64,000 nt of DNA from Plectosphaerella cucumerina (Eukaryota; Ascomycota; Sordariomycetes; Glomerellales; Plectosphaerellaceae), in NCBI GenBank assembly GCA_020746995.1, contig JAGPXD010000002.1, forward strand, positions 992,001 to 1,056,000, read 5' to 3'. The position numbers and the translations under genes are program-made. Shown one piece after another: positions 12,201 through 23,077 of this stretch (the first letter of the stretch is position 1; each line of letters opens with the position of its first letter). A model generated the notes under the pieces. The model saw nothing but the letters and a program-made list of their open reading frames with translations. It was not told where the DNA came from and ran no database searches.

Positions 12201-13972
12201 TCACCCTACACCTCGATACCTCACCTCGCTTTCTCAAGTTCTTTCGGAGCTGCTTCATTGGGACGACCAGCTTCTGGCTCACAGATGGACATGCCACCTT
12301 CACCCAAGCCGCCCAGGCGGAAAGATGGCCAGACCCCACCAGACCGCACGAGACCCGAGGGATCGTGCATTGTTGCTTGCACGCCGAGGCCTGGAGGCCA
12401 CTTGGCGCCAGGATGGACCGGGGTCCTGAAAGGGGCAACCAGCACACATCCATCACGGAGGCTGAGGCAGGCCGCCACCAGATTCTCTCGAACTGCAAGT
12501 CGACGCTCAATGCTGAACTCTACACAGTTCCAGGCACATCTCACAAAAAACGACGCGCCTCCGGTGGAGTGCAGTGTAAATGTTTGCACTAAGCTTGGCG
12601 TTCCTACATTACGGTTTCCCGCGGACTGATCTGCAACTCCCTGGCTCTCACCGTCCGGATGTCGACCCGGATTTGACCATCGTTTGCCGGCCTTTCAAGC
12701 TCAATTTCGGCTTCGCACGACCAGGCTTTCTTCATGCCACACTAGACCCCGAAATCCCTTGCTTGCTCCTATCACCACCGCATTCCCTGCACTCGATGTC
12801 GATATGATGATAGCAGCTCAACTTCGACGACCAACACAGGCAAGATCATCCTGAATGGTTCTCGACATTGCTTCAGCTTCCACACGCTCCCCTCGAAGAT
12901 TATGGATCAACAAGTTACACCTCATGGTCCTGTCTGCAGCTCTTCGGCTACTTTGCGGCGCAGACGGAACGCCCGGTCACCGACATGCTGCATGCCCGAC
13001 TTTCGGCCGGCACAGCCTGCTTGAGCATGGCCATGTCAGACGAGAAGAGACACCACTCGGAAGATATACTGCATCGATTTCACACAGATAAGCAGCTCCT
13101 GGCGACCTTCCTCCACACAACATCCGCCACAACACCAAGCACGAAGAGCGAAGCATGGCTGGCATTGCAGCAGATGGGCACTTGCTACTTTGGGGCCACA
13201 ACACTGCGTATGTCTCTTTCCGAATACGGAGGGTGGTCTTGACCACTTCGTTGTGCTTCTCTGGCTCCTCACTGTCTGGCGACAAGGAGAGAGCAACTAG
13301 TGCCCATCTTCGCGAGGGCCATCCTTGGCGCCACCGAGACGTGTGCCCTGCTTCTGCGGTCTTCTAGCAACAGTCGGACTTTGAACCTCTTTGCGGGGAG
13401 GGATACATGAAGAGACTGGCTGGAGGCACACCATCGGATGGCAACATCCATGCGCCCCGACGAGGAGCAAGATTGCTGACCCCAGCTACGCCAACAAGTG
13501 ACGTCTGAGATGCAGCTTCGACAAATATCTGAGGGACCGGGACCTGCTCTTGATGCTTTGGCATATCTCCCATTTGGTCTTCCAAAAGCATTGCTCCATG
13601 GAGAGCAGAATGATGCACGATCAGCCTCCAGCATGATGCATCTGCGGCCGTCATGCGATCCAGCTAACCACTGAGGATTTGGATGTCGTGATGGCACCGG
13701 TTTCCATCGGCTCTCATGTCAAGAGCCCGCTCCCACGATATGACATCCCACGCTCCCGAAGACCCATTGACTATGACAAAGGTTTCGTGGCGTCCACGCC
13801 CCGTCGTGACCCATTCGTGAAATCCACCCGCGATCCGAAGCGAGCCACACACAGCCCACGCAGCATGCAGCAAAATGGAAGAAAAATGCCAGTGACTCAC
13901 CACACCGTCCCAGACCCAGCTCCAATCTCTTCCCATATGGATCCTCCTTTCAGCCGGCCCTCCATCAAACCA
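9232..13972. other. 4.7-kb gene-poor region
   Basis: The first few hundred bases are upstream of the sugar transporter. The rest is GC-rich with many overlapping frames of 60-240 codons on both strands, none showing a domain, sensible splice sites or a single dominant frame. The frame at 12868-13242 (124 codons) reads more protein-like than the others, but I could not extend it by splicing. No transposon ends recognised. Confidence 0.4.
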
Positions 13973-14059
13973 GCTCGGATCGTCTAGTTGGTTAGGATGA
14001 TGCATTGTGGTTCCTACTACAATACTGCATTGACGGCAGTTCGAATCCGCCTCCGAGCA
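13973..14059 (+). tRNA. tRNA-His (anticodon GTG), with intron, copy 1
   Basis: Acceptor GCTCGGA pairs perfectly with TCCGAGC, discriminator A, D arm GTCTAGTTGGTTAGGAT, anticodon stem ATGCA/TGCAT with loop TTGTGG...C. A 14-nt intron (TTCCTACTACAATA) follows G37, leaving 73 nt. His is preferred over Thr(TGT) because G follows the anticodon and the arm resembles eukaryotic tRNA-His. The T stem GGCAG/CCGCC has one A:C mismatch. A run of six Ts follows at once, a Pol III terminator. Confidence 0.82.
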
Positions 14060-14147
14060 ACTTTTTTGGCTTCATGATTAAACTTCAGAACAAGACGCCG
14101 CTACCCCTCACTTAGGCCCCTCGCGCCCCGGGTATCACATCGATCCG

Positions 14148-14234
14148 GCTCGGATCGTCTAGTTGGTTAGGATGATGCATTGTGGTCGCTACTACAATAC
14201 TGCATTGACGGCAGTTCGAATCCGCCTCCGAGCA
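14148..14234 (+). tRNA. tRNA-His (anticodon GTG), with intron, copy 2
   Basis: Identical to copy 1 in the mature part, including the A:C mismatch in the T stem. The intron differs at its start (TCGC instead of TTCC). Flanks are unlike those of copy 1, so only the gene itself is duplicated. A CTTTTTG run provides termination. Confidence 0.82.
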
Positions 14235-17138
14235 TACTTTTTGCTCTTCTTCTCCAAGGAGTGCGAAAGAAGCTTGGCGACTTCTTGGAGTGTCTGTGTG
14301 CGATCTACTGGGTATCTCTAGACGGTGTCTTCACTGTCGTGCGTGTTTGGGTGGCCTTCCCCTGTCAAGAGCAAGATGTACCCTCCTCGCGACCCTTTGA
14401 CGCGTGCCACTCTTGGTCACCAGAAGGCCGAAAAAACGTCAGGTGCCTCGCAAAAGAAGGGATTGATCGTTGAAGTGATTGTCAAATAGATAGGAAACAC
14501 TTCCACGAACGAATCAAGAAGCCTCTGCAACTGGCATCTTGACGCTGAAAACGACATGCCCGGGCACAAGCTGGATATCTAGGCTTTCATTCCTTGTTGA
14601 TTGCAGGGAAGTGTTGTGACAGAACTTTGATGCAGGTGTCACTTTACTGCAAGATGATCATATCATGTCGAAGCGGAATTGTGTCAATTCATGCCCACGT
14701 GGCTGGACAGCGGCGCCAGCGACTCAAATAAACGCATGTATGGTTTGATCGACAAGGAACAGGTAGGGCAATTAAGGATCCCACGTGGCGACACCTTGTC
14801 AGGAGGTGCAGTGGCGTCGAACTGCCCCGGGATCTCACGGATAAATTCGACCGCCCCGGCAGGGAGAATGTCCTGGGATCTGTGCTTCCGGCCGGACTTG
14901 CTGCACGACAGACGGCTCGGAAAACTTCGCATTGTCTCTTTGGTTTTCCTTCCAGTAAGAGGTGAGGTCGTCCACAGAATCTTGGCTTCCATTGCTTGTC
15001 ATGGTGCCTGGACATCACGTCGCGATGTCAGATCATCATCATGATTTGGCAAAACCAAGTTGCTGACAGTCTTGGGGTGACATCTCTTCATCAAGTCACG
15101 ACTGTGGACCCTATGAATATCCGGCTGAATAAGAGACCTAATCATGTACTGCCTGGCTGTTGTTCTTCAAGCGCCTCAGTCTGACAAGCCACCAGCCAAA
15201 CCAGTGACCACCAATGGCGTCAGAGGTTGTCCTACCTCGACGACCAGCTTGACCTCCCCTCCTACGCTAGTAGTTGCTTCGAGCCAATTGCCTGAGTGTT
15301 CGGGCGGAATTCCGACGGAAAAGCACTCAAGGCTCGTTGCAGCCTCTCAAGGTGTAATTTGAAAGGATTCAGGCTGAAAGTTAGCGCTCCCGACCATGCA
15401 TCCAGGGACCTTTGCTCTAGCCATTTGACAGACGCACGGCGAACCTGACGTCAGCGGGCACGTGTTGCGCCGTCGACTTCACTCTGCATTAGAGCCCAAG
15501 GCATCGGGACAACAAACGCGCCGCCCCCTGGAGGTTTTCGGGCGACAGTCCAGAGTGGGAGCCAGAGTGGGAGCGGGGTGGATCTCGTGGCTTCGGCAAT
15601 CGGAACGACTCGGTCGGCTACGGATTTCGAATTGCTCGGCCGAGGGTGAGGGCGAAGCGACGTGCAGGTTCGTCTTTTGTCAGATTGCACAATGTCAACA
15701 CGGGACGAGATGAAGCGAGCGCGGAGATATGGTTTTTGAGTAAGCGGGAGATACCCCAATGTCGCCTCGCGGATGTGAACGTCGGGAAGCGTTCGGATGG
15801 GACGGGGATGCAAGCCCAGGCACCCGCCCTTTCTATACAGCACACGCCAGCTCACAGAATGACCTGGCGCAGCAGCTTCAAATATACAAGTACATTGCGG
15901 TTTATGAAAGGTGTTTGCCGGGGAGATTGTGCCAAGCGGCGCTGGGGTGGGCTTGTGGAACTTGCCGGCACTTGGAATAAGCTAGGACCGACGGACCGTG
16001 CAACTTGAGATGAATCGAAAGATCACGACATATCGAAGGGACGACGGGAGGGACCCTTCAAGGTGCCTGTTCCTGGCAAGACTGGCTGCCTTGGGGGGGC
16101 ATTGCGCGCGCTTGCGCCCCTGAGCATCATCCGCGATGGAAAGGAGACGTGCTTCCGTGCCCGTGCATCCTATTCTGAGTTGCGACGGAAAAGCCGACCG
16201 CCCCGGGACAATCAACTAAAGTTTTGCGTTTCCCCGGACGTGCGCTTCAGGGAAACGAGGTCGCAATGCCTTAAACCTCCCGGGCGAACCGGATGTGTGG
16301 GAGAAAGGAGAGGGAGAGGGAAGCAAGATGACTCGCTGGCTTCGATGCACGAGTCGTCGGATAATGCTGCGCCTCCCCTCTCGGAAAAGCGTGCGTTCGT
16401 CTCAACATTACCGCGAGATCACCGCCTTGGCGCTGCAGCGCTCCTTTCCATGCGACGTTATCCCCCCGTCGCCGCTCGCAAGTTTGCAACATGCCCGTCT
16501 ATCTTTTGCATGTGCGTTGAATTTGCTCACTTTTAAGGTCTGGCCCTTGCTCGTTAAAGGTGAAACCCCCGGCGGAAGACTCCACAGTCTGCAGCTCTCA
16601 CGCAAGGATCGCGCCGGGGGAGGAAGCAGTCGATGAGGCCAGACGTGCGAGTCAGGCTTATGAATGATGACCAAGGAGGGCCCTCTGCCCCAATCTATGC
16701 GGAACCAGGCACACCGCGCAGCGACACTTTGGGGTGTCAAGCCCGCTCTTGGCACTCTGTCGACGACTCTGGGCGACCCGCATCGCGAGCCCTCAAACCC
16801 CGGCCTCGCGGGGCCAGAACCTGCCCGAAGCGGCAGTTGCATCTGATAATCTGTTCGGGACGACGGGACCACCCTGGACCTCCGGGGGCTCAGCCTACCC
16901 TTTGAGGTAAATTAGCGTGGCCAAGGGACGGGAGCCATGGTGCTTCTCGGTTCTACCTCCGAACGTGCCGCAGGATAGGAATTCCAGGGCCCTGGATGTC
17001 CCAGGCTTGGTTGTAGTCAGGGGGGGTGGTGTTCAAGTGGGATATAAGGGACGGTACCCGTGGTCCGGAAAAGTTGGGATGGCTAGCTCTCTCCCTTCAG
17101 GTTCTTCGAGACTCGCATTATCAAAAGTACCATCCAGC
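14235..17138. other. 2.9-kb gene-poor region upstream of the FAD oxidase
   Basis: No frame has a recognisable product. The frames of 60-160 codons conflict with one another on both strands. The final part is the promoter region of the FAD oxidase. Confidence 0.4.
17043..17048 (+). promoter_or_regulatory. Possible TATA element of the FAD oxidase gene
   Basis: TATAAG lies 91 bases before the chosen ATG at 17139, a usual distance for a fungal TATA element with a short leader. Confidence 0.4.
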
Positions 17139-18653
17139 ATGGACTCCACATTCTCTCTTCGACGCCTTGCCGTCACGTCACTCCTTTCCGCCTCGGCCGT
17201 TCTCGCCCAGAACCCCGTCGATGCCATCACCACCTGCCTCGACGCCGCCGGCGTCCGCAACGTCATCAGCACCGATGCCGAGTGGCCCAGCGCCATCACC
17301 CAGTTCCAGAGGCGTCTCGGCCCCGCTGCGCCCGTGGCCGTCTCCTTCCCCGAGACCGAGGACCATGTCGCCGCCGCCCTGAGCTGCGCCCGCGCCTCCT
17401 CCGTCAAGGTGTCCACCCTCGGCGGCGCCAACTCCTTCCAGGGCTTCGGCTTCGGCAACCCTGGCAACCTCATCGTCAACATGGCCGCCTTCACCTCGGT
17501 CGAGTTTGACGAGTGCAAGAACACCGTCACCTACGGCGGTGGTATCCGTGTCGGACCCCTGATGAAGAACATCTGGGACAACCACGGCACTCACATTCCC
17601 CACGTCCGTGGCTCCGTTGTTGGTGTCACCGGCTCCAGCATCGGAGGTGGCTTCGGCTCGACGTCCCGTCACCTCGGCACTCCTATGGACAACATCCTCG
17701 CTGTCAAGTACATGCTGTACAACGGCACTGTCGTCACCGCCACTGAGGGCTCCGACCTCCTATGGGCCGCCAAGGGCGCTGGTTCCTCCTTCGGCGTCAT
17801 CCTCTCCGTCACCAGCCAGACGCACAAGCCCGCCTTCGACTCGGCCACCAACTTCACTTTCAACCTCGGCAGGCTGTCCACCGATGTTGCCGCTGAGGCC
17901 CTCCTCGCCGTTCAGGACTTCGCTCTCGAGGAGGGTAGCCCCGACGAGCTCGCCCTCCGCTGGTCCCTCACCGGCACCGGCACCACCGGTACCGGCTACT
18001 ACTACGGCGACCCAGCCGCCTTCGACGAGGCCATCGCCCCTCTCGTTTCCCGCTGGGAGATGATCACCAACACCACCGTCACCATCCCCCGCACCGTCCT
18101 CCCCTTCTGGGCCATGGAGGTGGCCGTTGCCGGTGCCGGCATGGAGCTCCCCCTCGGCGGCAACCCCGCCAGCCGCGCCTCCTACACCCAGTCCGTCGTC
18201 ACCACCGCCGACAAGCCCCTGAGCTTCGAGCAGACCCGCACCCTCATCGACAGCATCACCTTCGGCTTCAACCGCACCGATATGTCCCGCTCCGGCTTCC
18301 TCGACCTCTGGGGCGGCGTCTCGCGTGACATCAAGGACTCCGACACCGCCTTCGCCCACGGCAACAACCTCTGGCTCATCCGTGTCGACGGCAACTCCAA
18401 CTCGGGCGACAACGGCTTCCCCGCCGATGGCCTGACCTACATGAAGTCGCTCACCCGCCCCTTCGAGGCCTCCCTCGAGAGCGCCGGCGTCGCCCTCCGC
18501 GCCTTCCCCAACTACATCGACACCGAGCTCACCCAGGCCGAGTGGAGCCAGAAGCTCTTCGGTGCCAACTTTGGCCGTCTGCAGGAGATCAAGGTCCAGG
18601 TCGACCCTGAGGCCGTCTTCACCAGCCACAGGCAGTCCATCCCCCTGCCCTAG
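17139..18653 (+). CDS. Secreted FAD-binding oxidoreductase (BBE/VAO family)
   Basis: Intronless, 504 aa. The ATG at 17139 is preferred over upstream in-frame ATGs because it places a signal peptide at the N-terminus (MDSTFSLRRL, then a hydrophobic run ending VLAQ). Residues 60-245 form the PCMH-type FAD domain, with VGVTGSSIGGGFG and KGAGSSFGVI. The C-terminus (YIDTELTQAEW, GANFGRLQEIKVQVDPEAVF) matches the berberine-bridge tail. The family oxidises sugars, alcohols or alkaloid precursors with oxygen. In glucooligosaccharide-oxidase relatives FAD is bound through one His and one Cys. Here the equivalent places read GGANS (Asn98) and PHVRG (Gly158), so covalent attachment is unlikely. Substrate unknown. 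Confidence 0.9.
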   Translation: MDSTFSLRRLAVTSLLSASAVLAQNPVDAITTCLDAAGVRNVISTDAEWPSAITQFQRRLGPAAPVAVSFPETEDHVAAALSCARASSVKVSTLGGANSFQGFGFGNPGNLIVNMAAFTSVEFDECKNTVTYGGGIRVGPLMKNIWDNHGTHIPHVRGSVVGVTGSSIGGGFGSTSRHLGTPMDNILAVKYMLYNGTVVTATEGSDLLWAAKGAGSSFGVILSVTSQTHKPAFDSATNFTFNLGRLSTDVAAEALLAVQDFALEEGSPDELALRWSLTGTGTTGTGYYYGDPAAFDEAIAPLVSRWEMITNTTVTIPRTVLPFWAMEVAVAGAGMELPLGGNPASRASYTQSVVTTADKPLSFEQTRTLIDSITFGFNRTDMSRSGFLDLWGGVSRDIKDSDTAFAHGNNLWLIRVDGNSNSGDNGFPADGLTYMKSLTRPFEASLESAGVALRAFPNYIDTELTQAEWSQKLFGANFGRLQEIKVQVDPEAVFTSHRQSIPLP

Positions 18654-18745
18654 AGGGTTCAGTGATGGGTACAATTTTCTCTGTATATATTTCCAAGGCA
18701 ACAACATAGTTACGAGATACAAAACAGCGCTCCTTGACATAACAA

Positions 18746-20284
18746 TCATGACCATCCTGCTGATGTGTACCGTGTTCTCGCCGGTGTGACCGTGACAGCC
18801 GGCCCCGCCTTTGCCCCGAGTGACATGCCCCCGATCGCCGTGGCCAAATCTTGGCCCAACTCGTGGATCTGCTGCGGCCTTGCCGTCTCTTCTTCGAGTA
18901 GCTTCAAAAGGAAGCTCTCAATGTTGACAGCCATGGTGAGGAACTCGACACTCGCCTTTTTCAGGTCCAGGCCGTAGCTGTCGATGGTGGAATCGACTCT
19001 GACCAGCGCGTTGTGGAGGATGGTCTTCAGCCGGCCAGCCGAGCCCATGGCCGGTCCTGCCGACGCCTTGGGCCTCTGGACGAAGTTTAGTGTGTTTTGG
19101 AAAACTTTGCGAAGGGTGTCCAGGTTCCACTTGTCGAATCTTGCGTCCCATCCCTTGTCTTTCAGCTTGGACATCTCGAAGAGGGTGAGGCTAACGTCGT
19201 TGCACAGGGCACTCAGGCGACTCCGCAGGAGCCTGTCGTAGAGACTGTCGTCATCGTTCTGGAACCCGGGGCCTATGAATGGAAGCACGATTGTCTTCAT
19301 CTCCTGCAGGTGGGCGGAGTAGAGCGTCTCGTAGTCCGGGAGGTACAATGTTATGCGCCTCGGGGCTTGGTCGGGCTGCGGCGACTGTGTCTGGCGAGAC
19401 CTGGGGCTTGAAGCTGCACAATCGTGTTAGTCTCTGTGCTGGGGAATTGTGCAACGTGTGATGCTGCATCACGTACCTGGACTGAGGGTCAGCTCAACCA
19501 CCCTCGCGCAAGCGTCTCTAAGACCCTGCATCCATGCCTCATCCTCCCAATTGCCGGTTCTGGCCTGAGTGCACGCCTCGACGACCGTCAATAGTTGAAG
19601 CTGGCGCAGACAGCTGTAATGCGCGCGATAGTTGAGTGCGTAGCTGAGATGGAAGCCGTTGACCTTGTAGACCGGGATGAACGAGCGGTCCTTTGCGCGG
19701 AGCCTGACAACAGTGTATCTTCCGAAAGTGTTGCCGACCCCGGCAGACTCAAGCTTGAACATCTCGCCCTTCCTCTCGTCAAATTTGCGCGGCCTGGGCA
19801 TCCGGATCTTGCCGGCGCAGAGGACAACATCAGGCTGCTTCTCGCAGAAAGCGTCGCTCGCGGCCTCAAAAGACGCCTTGAGCTGCGGGTCGGACATGGT
19901 GTTCATCTCCGTCTCGGAGATGTAGGGGAGAAGATCAATGACGGAAACATTCTTGCGGATGCTTAGCTTGCCGCCCGAGGCCGTGACGAAAAGCTCGTCG
20001 AGGGCCGCGAGGGTGGCGCAATCGTCGATGACGCCGTTGAGGCCCCTCTCGAACGGGTGCTTCTCCCGCGGCTGCTGCAGGGCGACGGCGATGCCGCCGC
20101 GCGTGCTCGGACCGGCGAGCTTGGCGGTGACATCGATTTCCGCACGGGAGCGTCCGCGCTCGCGACCTCGGGCGCTGAGGACGTCTTGGTGGGCGCCTTC
20201 TTCGCGATTCGTGGTGGGGGTGGTTGGTTGAATGAGGCGCCTGACGCGGTGGTCGATGGCCACACCGAGGCAAGTTGTCGCCAT
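18746..20284 (-). CDS. Fungal protein of unknown function
   Basis: Not recognised. Exons 19477-20284 and 18746-19413 (63-nt intron, phase 1) give 491 aa. The N-terminal 75 residues are Arg/Thr-rich and look disordered. The rest is a helical, soluble protein with stretches such as FERGLNGVIDDCATLAALDE, ISETEMNTMSDPQLKASFEA and VSLTLFEMSKLKDKGW. No signal peptide, membrane segment or known motif is seen. Its 3' end faces that of the FAD oxidase with only 92 bases between the stops. The intron boundaries (GTACGTG...GCAG) join the frames exactly. Confidence 0.72.
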
Positions 20285-22528
20285 GATGTAGATGGTCAGA
20301 TGATGTCAAACAATGAGGCTTCAAGTGTCATGCCACGATTTCGAAAGAATTGATGCCATCTTCAAGTCTGTCAGTCGAGACGAGATGTCGCGCTCTTATC
20401 TACCACGTCAGCTCCCCCAGTCTGCCTTGCCAAGCTTGCCCAACCAGATGGCCTGACAGCTGAACCGCGGGGTTTGCGTTAACCGCTTGAGGCGTCGGCG
20501 GCGGGACCGGGCAATTGGCTCGCGTGGCGAGCAGGGGGTGATGTCTGCAACCTGGTGCAGCACACCCGTTGAAGGAGGCGTTCCCATTTGACGACCGATG
20601 GTGATATTGATCGGCTGAGCGTTGAAACGATGCATCCGCGATTGATTCGGACGTTGCCAAGAAGCCTCATGTTGCAAAATCGCACGACGCCCTTGGCACA
20701 TTCAGTGTTGTGTTTGGTTTTCAGGTGGTGGTCCCCGACTTGGTCGATCGACCCGCCTGACGCGTTGATTGGCATGCTATGCTGCATCGGTTGATCTGCT
20801 ACGTTGATTGACCTGCGATGAGGTTGATCTGCTGTTCCGATTGAGCTGCTGCGTCAACTGACTTGCTGCGTCGATTGACTTGTTGCATGGATCGACTAAC
20901 CTGGTGCATCGCAGGCTGCCCAAGTTGACATGCGCAAGAAACGACTCGGAGTCAACGGTGCTGGCTCGGCACAGCACAGTGCCACATAAAAATGGGCCCC
21001 TATGTGCACCACGGTCGTGGAGGTTCGTGTCGCTTCAGCAAGCGGATTAAATCGACAATAATCACTGCTGGAAATCAAGGTAAATAACCTCTCCCTCAAT
21101 ATTTTAGTGAAATGCTACATGCTGCTTCAAACAGCTGTGGGTGATGCCACTGCTGCTGGGGAGCTTTAAATTCGACCAAGGGCCGCTCCACCTTCCACCC
21201 CCTTTTTCGTCGCACGGAGTCCCACGACATGTCGTGAAAGCAGCATCAACAGCCACAAGAGGTCTGCTTATGAACCTCCTACAAAGAGCAGCCACCAGTT
21301 TCACACCCGGTGAATGAGATGTTTGCCTTTTAAGCAGCGGGAAATACGTTTATCGCTGTGAAGTAAAGATACTCGATGGTGTTGGGGTGGCATGTTTGGA
21401 CCGACGATTCGGAAACCATTGTCCCCTTGCTTGTCTGCTGCCAGAGATGCTGGCTTTTCGAGGGACTTTGTTTCACAGGTCAAGAAGTCATCCTTGATTT
21501 GACTGGTTGAAACGAACCATGACGATGTTTGGTCTCGTACAGGCGACCTCATTATCGTCCATTGCGGCAGGAACGAGACATCTTGGATGCGATAGATGGG
21601 GCATGGAGTGACGACCAACTCATTGCACCGGTAGCGGGTCACGATGGACGGCTTGATGGAGATGCATCCTGACCTTCTTTGCCTCGCCTGATCCTTTGCA
21701 TCGCTGTGATGACTTGATGGCCAAAGCAAGTGTCTCATCACGAGTCTCAAGATTCAGATTTACCATACTACCTAATCCTCTCGACATGATGAAGGCTGCC
21801 GCCGTGAAGAAGGGCGCTCACACCGACTAGTTCGAGACATTGAACCACCTCGTAGTCCAATTGAATCACGAAACTCATGTGTCTAGCTACACTCGAAGCG
21901 GGCCACGACCTCGAGTTCCCGAGGCCAAATGTAGAGCACCTTCACGATATAAGACTTGGTCGAGATCCTGGACATCGAGAAAGACCTTCACGTCGGGAAA
22001 CTCATCACCCCTGATCACGTTGACGTAGACGACACGCATGTACCTCAGATAACTGCCGATGCACCTGCCTCACCGACGGACTCTAGCTGTGCCCGTGACG
22101 TGCAGTGGACCCTGCCCGTGCCTGCCTTCCATCCTCGCGTCCTAATGCAGAAACATGCTCATCGTACCTTCCCGATGTACAGGAAGGTGCTAAAAAAAAT
22201 GAGCTCCTTCCTTCCTTCCTTAGAATCCTATCACACTAGCGCGTACTCCCCAGTATTTGCCCACAAATTTCGTCCCCGAAGTTTTTTTCTTCTCTTCTTC
22301 TCTTCTTTAGCCTTTAGTTTACGAAAGAGACGCCCCCGTTAACTAAAGATCTCTTTTTTTTACTAAAGCACCGCTAGCCCAAGATTTCTTTTTTTTAAAG
22401 AGTCTTATTTTACCACACCCCCAGCCCCCGTCGCCCGCGCCCGCTGCCCGCCGCCCGTCGCCCGACCCCCGACCCCCGCCGCCGCCCCCCGACGCCGCTC
22501 CCCCCCCTTTTTTTTACTAACCGCTACC
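20285..22528. other. Decayed intergenic DNA
   Basis: Contains the 17-bp repeat array described separately. At 21786-22120 both strands carry short protein-like open stretches (the plus strand reads VEILDIEKDLHVGKLITPDH; the minus strand reads DEFPDVKVFLDVQDLDQV), so the true coding strand, if any, is unclear. From about 22180 the DNA turns into T- and C-rich low-complexity sequence. Confidence 0.4.
20796..20896. repeat. 17-bp degenerate tandem repeat
   Basis: About six copies of a unit close to CTGCTGCGTTGATTGAC, one of them 16 bp. Weaker copies extend upstream to about 20757. Confidence 0.75.
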
Positions 22529-22573
22529 GACGACGACGACAAAGACGACGACAACGACGACGACGACGACGAC
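22529..22573. repeat. Interrupted GAC trinucleotide repeat
   Basis: Thirteen GAC units interrupted by AAA and AAC, in a strongly C-rich neighbourhood with homopolymer C and T runs just before it. Confidence 0.85.
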
Positions 22574-22577
22574 TATA

Positions 22578-23077
22578 GGTGCCTTCGGTTAGGCCCTGGA
22601 GCAGTCGCTCCCCTTCCTGCTAGTACTATACGTCCTCGGCACCAGCTTTACGATATTCTAAGTCGCCTGTGAGTTACCCCCTATTACGACTCTTTCGTGA
22701 AATACCACGAAAGATATATATATCTTTCGTAAATACTTACGTAAGAGACTTATCTTACGTAGTAACTTACGAAAGAGTTATAATTAAGTACGAAAGAGGT
22801 ATAATACTAATATATTCTAGATCTTAGTACTATCGTTGTTGATAGCGGTATTCTCTGGGGTGTTACCGACCTCGCTCTTAGCTGGGCCCTTCTCGCCCTC
22901 TGGATAGTTTTTTTCGCCTACCTCGTCTCGGTCACGGAGAGAGGATACCTGGAGCAGCGGTTCGGACATCCCATAGGGCAATACTCGTCAACGGCGCCCA
23001 CAGCTCGACGTGTAGAAGTCGACGAAGCTTCCTGGTCCTGTCACAACCAGAAGCACCTTTTAGTCCCAATCCGGTGA
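22578..23077 (+). pseudogene. Relic of a small membrane protein, possibly methyltransferase-like
   Basis: Two exons can be joined: 22578-22668 and 22821-23077, separated by a 152-nt intron (GTGAGT...CTAG) whose phase 1 matches on both sides. Exon 1 holds in-frame TAG (22590) and TAA (22659), each one C-to-T change from CAG and CAA. Exon 2 is open to a TGA and contains a membrane segment (LSWALLALWIVFFAYLV) followed by ERGYLEQRFGHPIGQYS. This loosely resembles the C-terminal E-x2-L-x3-F-G-x2-Y element of isoprenylcysteine-methyltransferase-like proteins. The 5' end cannot be found; the sequence before it is low-complexity. Function and family are tentative. Confidence 0.4.
22692..22713. repeat. 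Perfect inverted repeat in an AT-rich block
   Basis: CTTTCGTG and CACGAAAG, 8-bp arms around a 6-nt loop. Next come an (AT) run, another CTTTCGT, and the palindrome CTTACGTAAG; further ACGAAAG copies reach about 22797. All lie inside the putative intron of the relic gene. Confidence 0.8.

Noticed and set aside
10709..12592. Several 220-240-codon frames on both strands
   Set aside because: They overlap one another and lack domains or a consistent codon pattern.
12868..13242. 124-codon frame with protein-like stretches
   Set aside because: No extension by splicing and no recognisable family; could be a decayed gene but not supportable.
13973..14234. Reading the twin tRNAs as tRNA-Thr (TGT)
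   Set aside because: Possible by shifting the anticodon stem one base, but a G would then follow U36 where Thr tRNAs need A; His fits better.
17760..18755. 331-codon minus-strand frame
   Set aside because: Antisense shadow of the FAD oxidase; Gly/Glu/Val-rich composition.
21786..22120. Possible gene on either strand
   Set aside because: Both strands give short sensible-looking peptides, each ended by stops; no splice model joins them.
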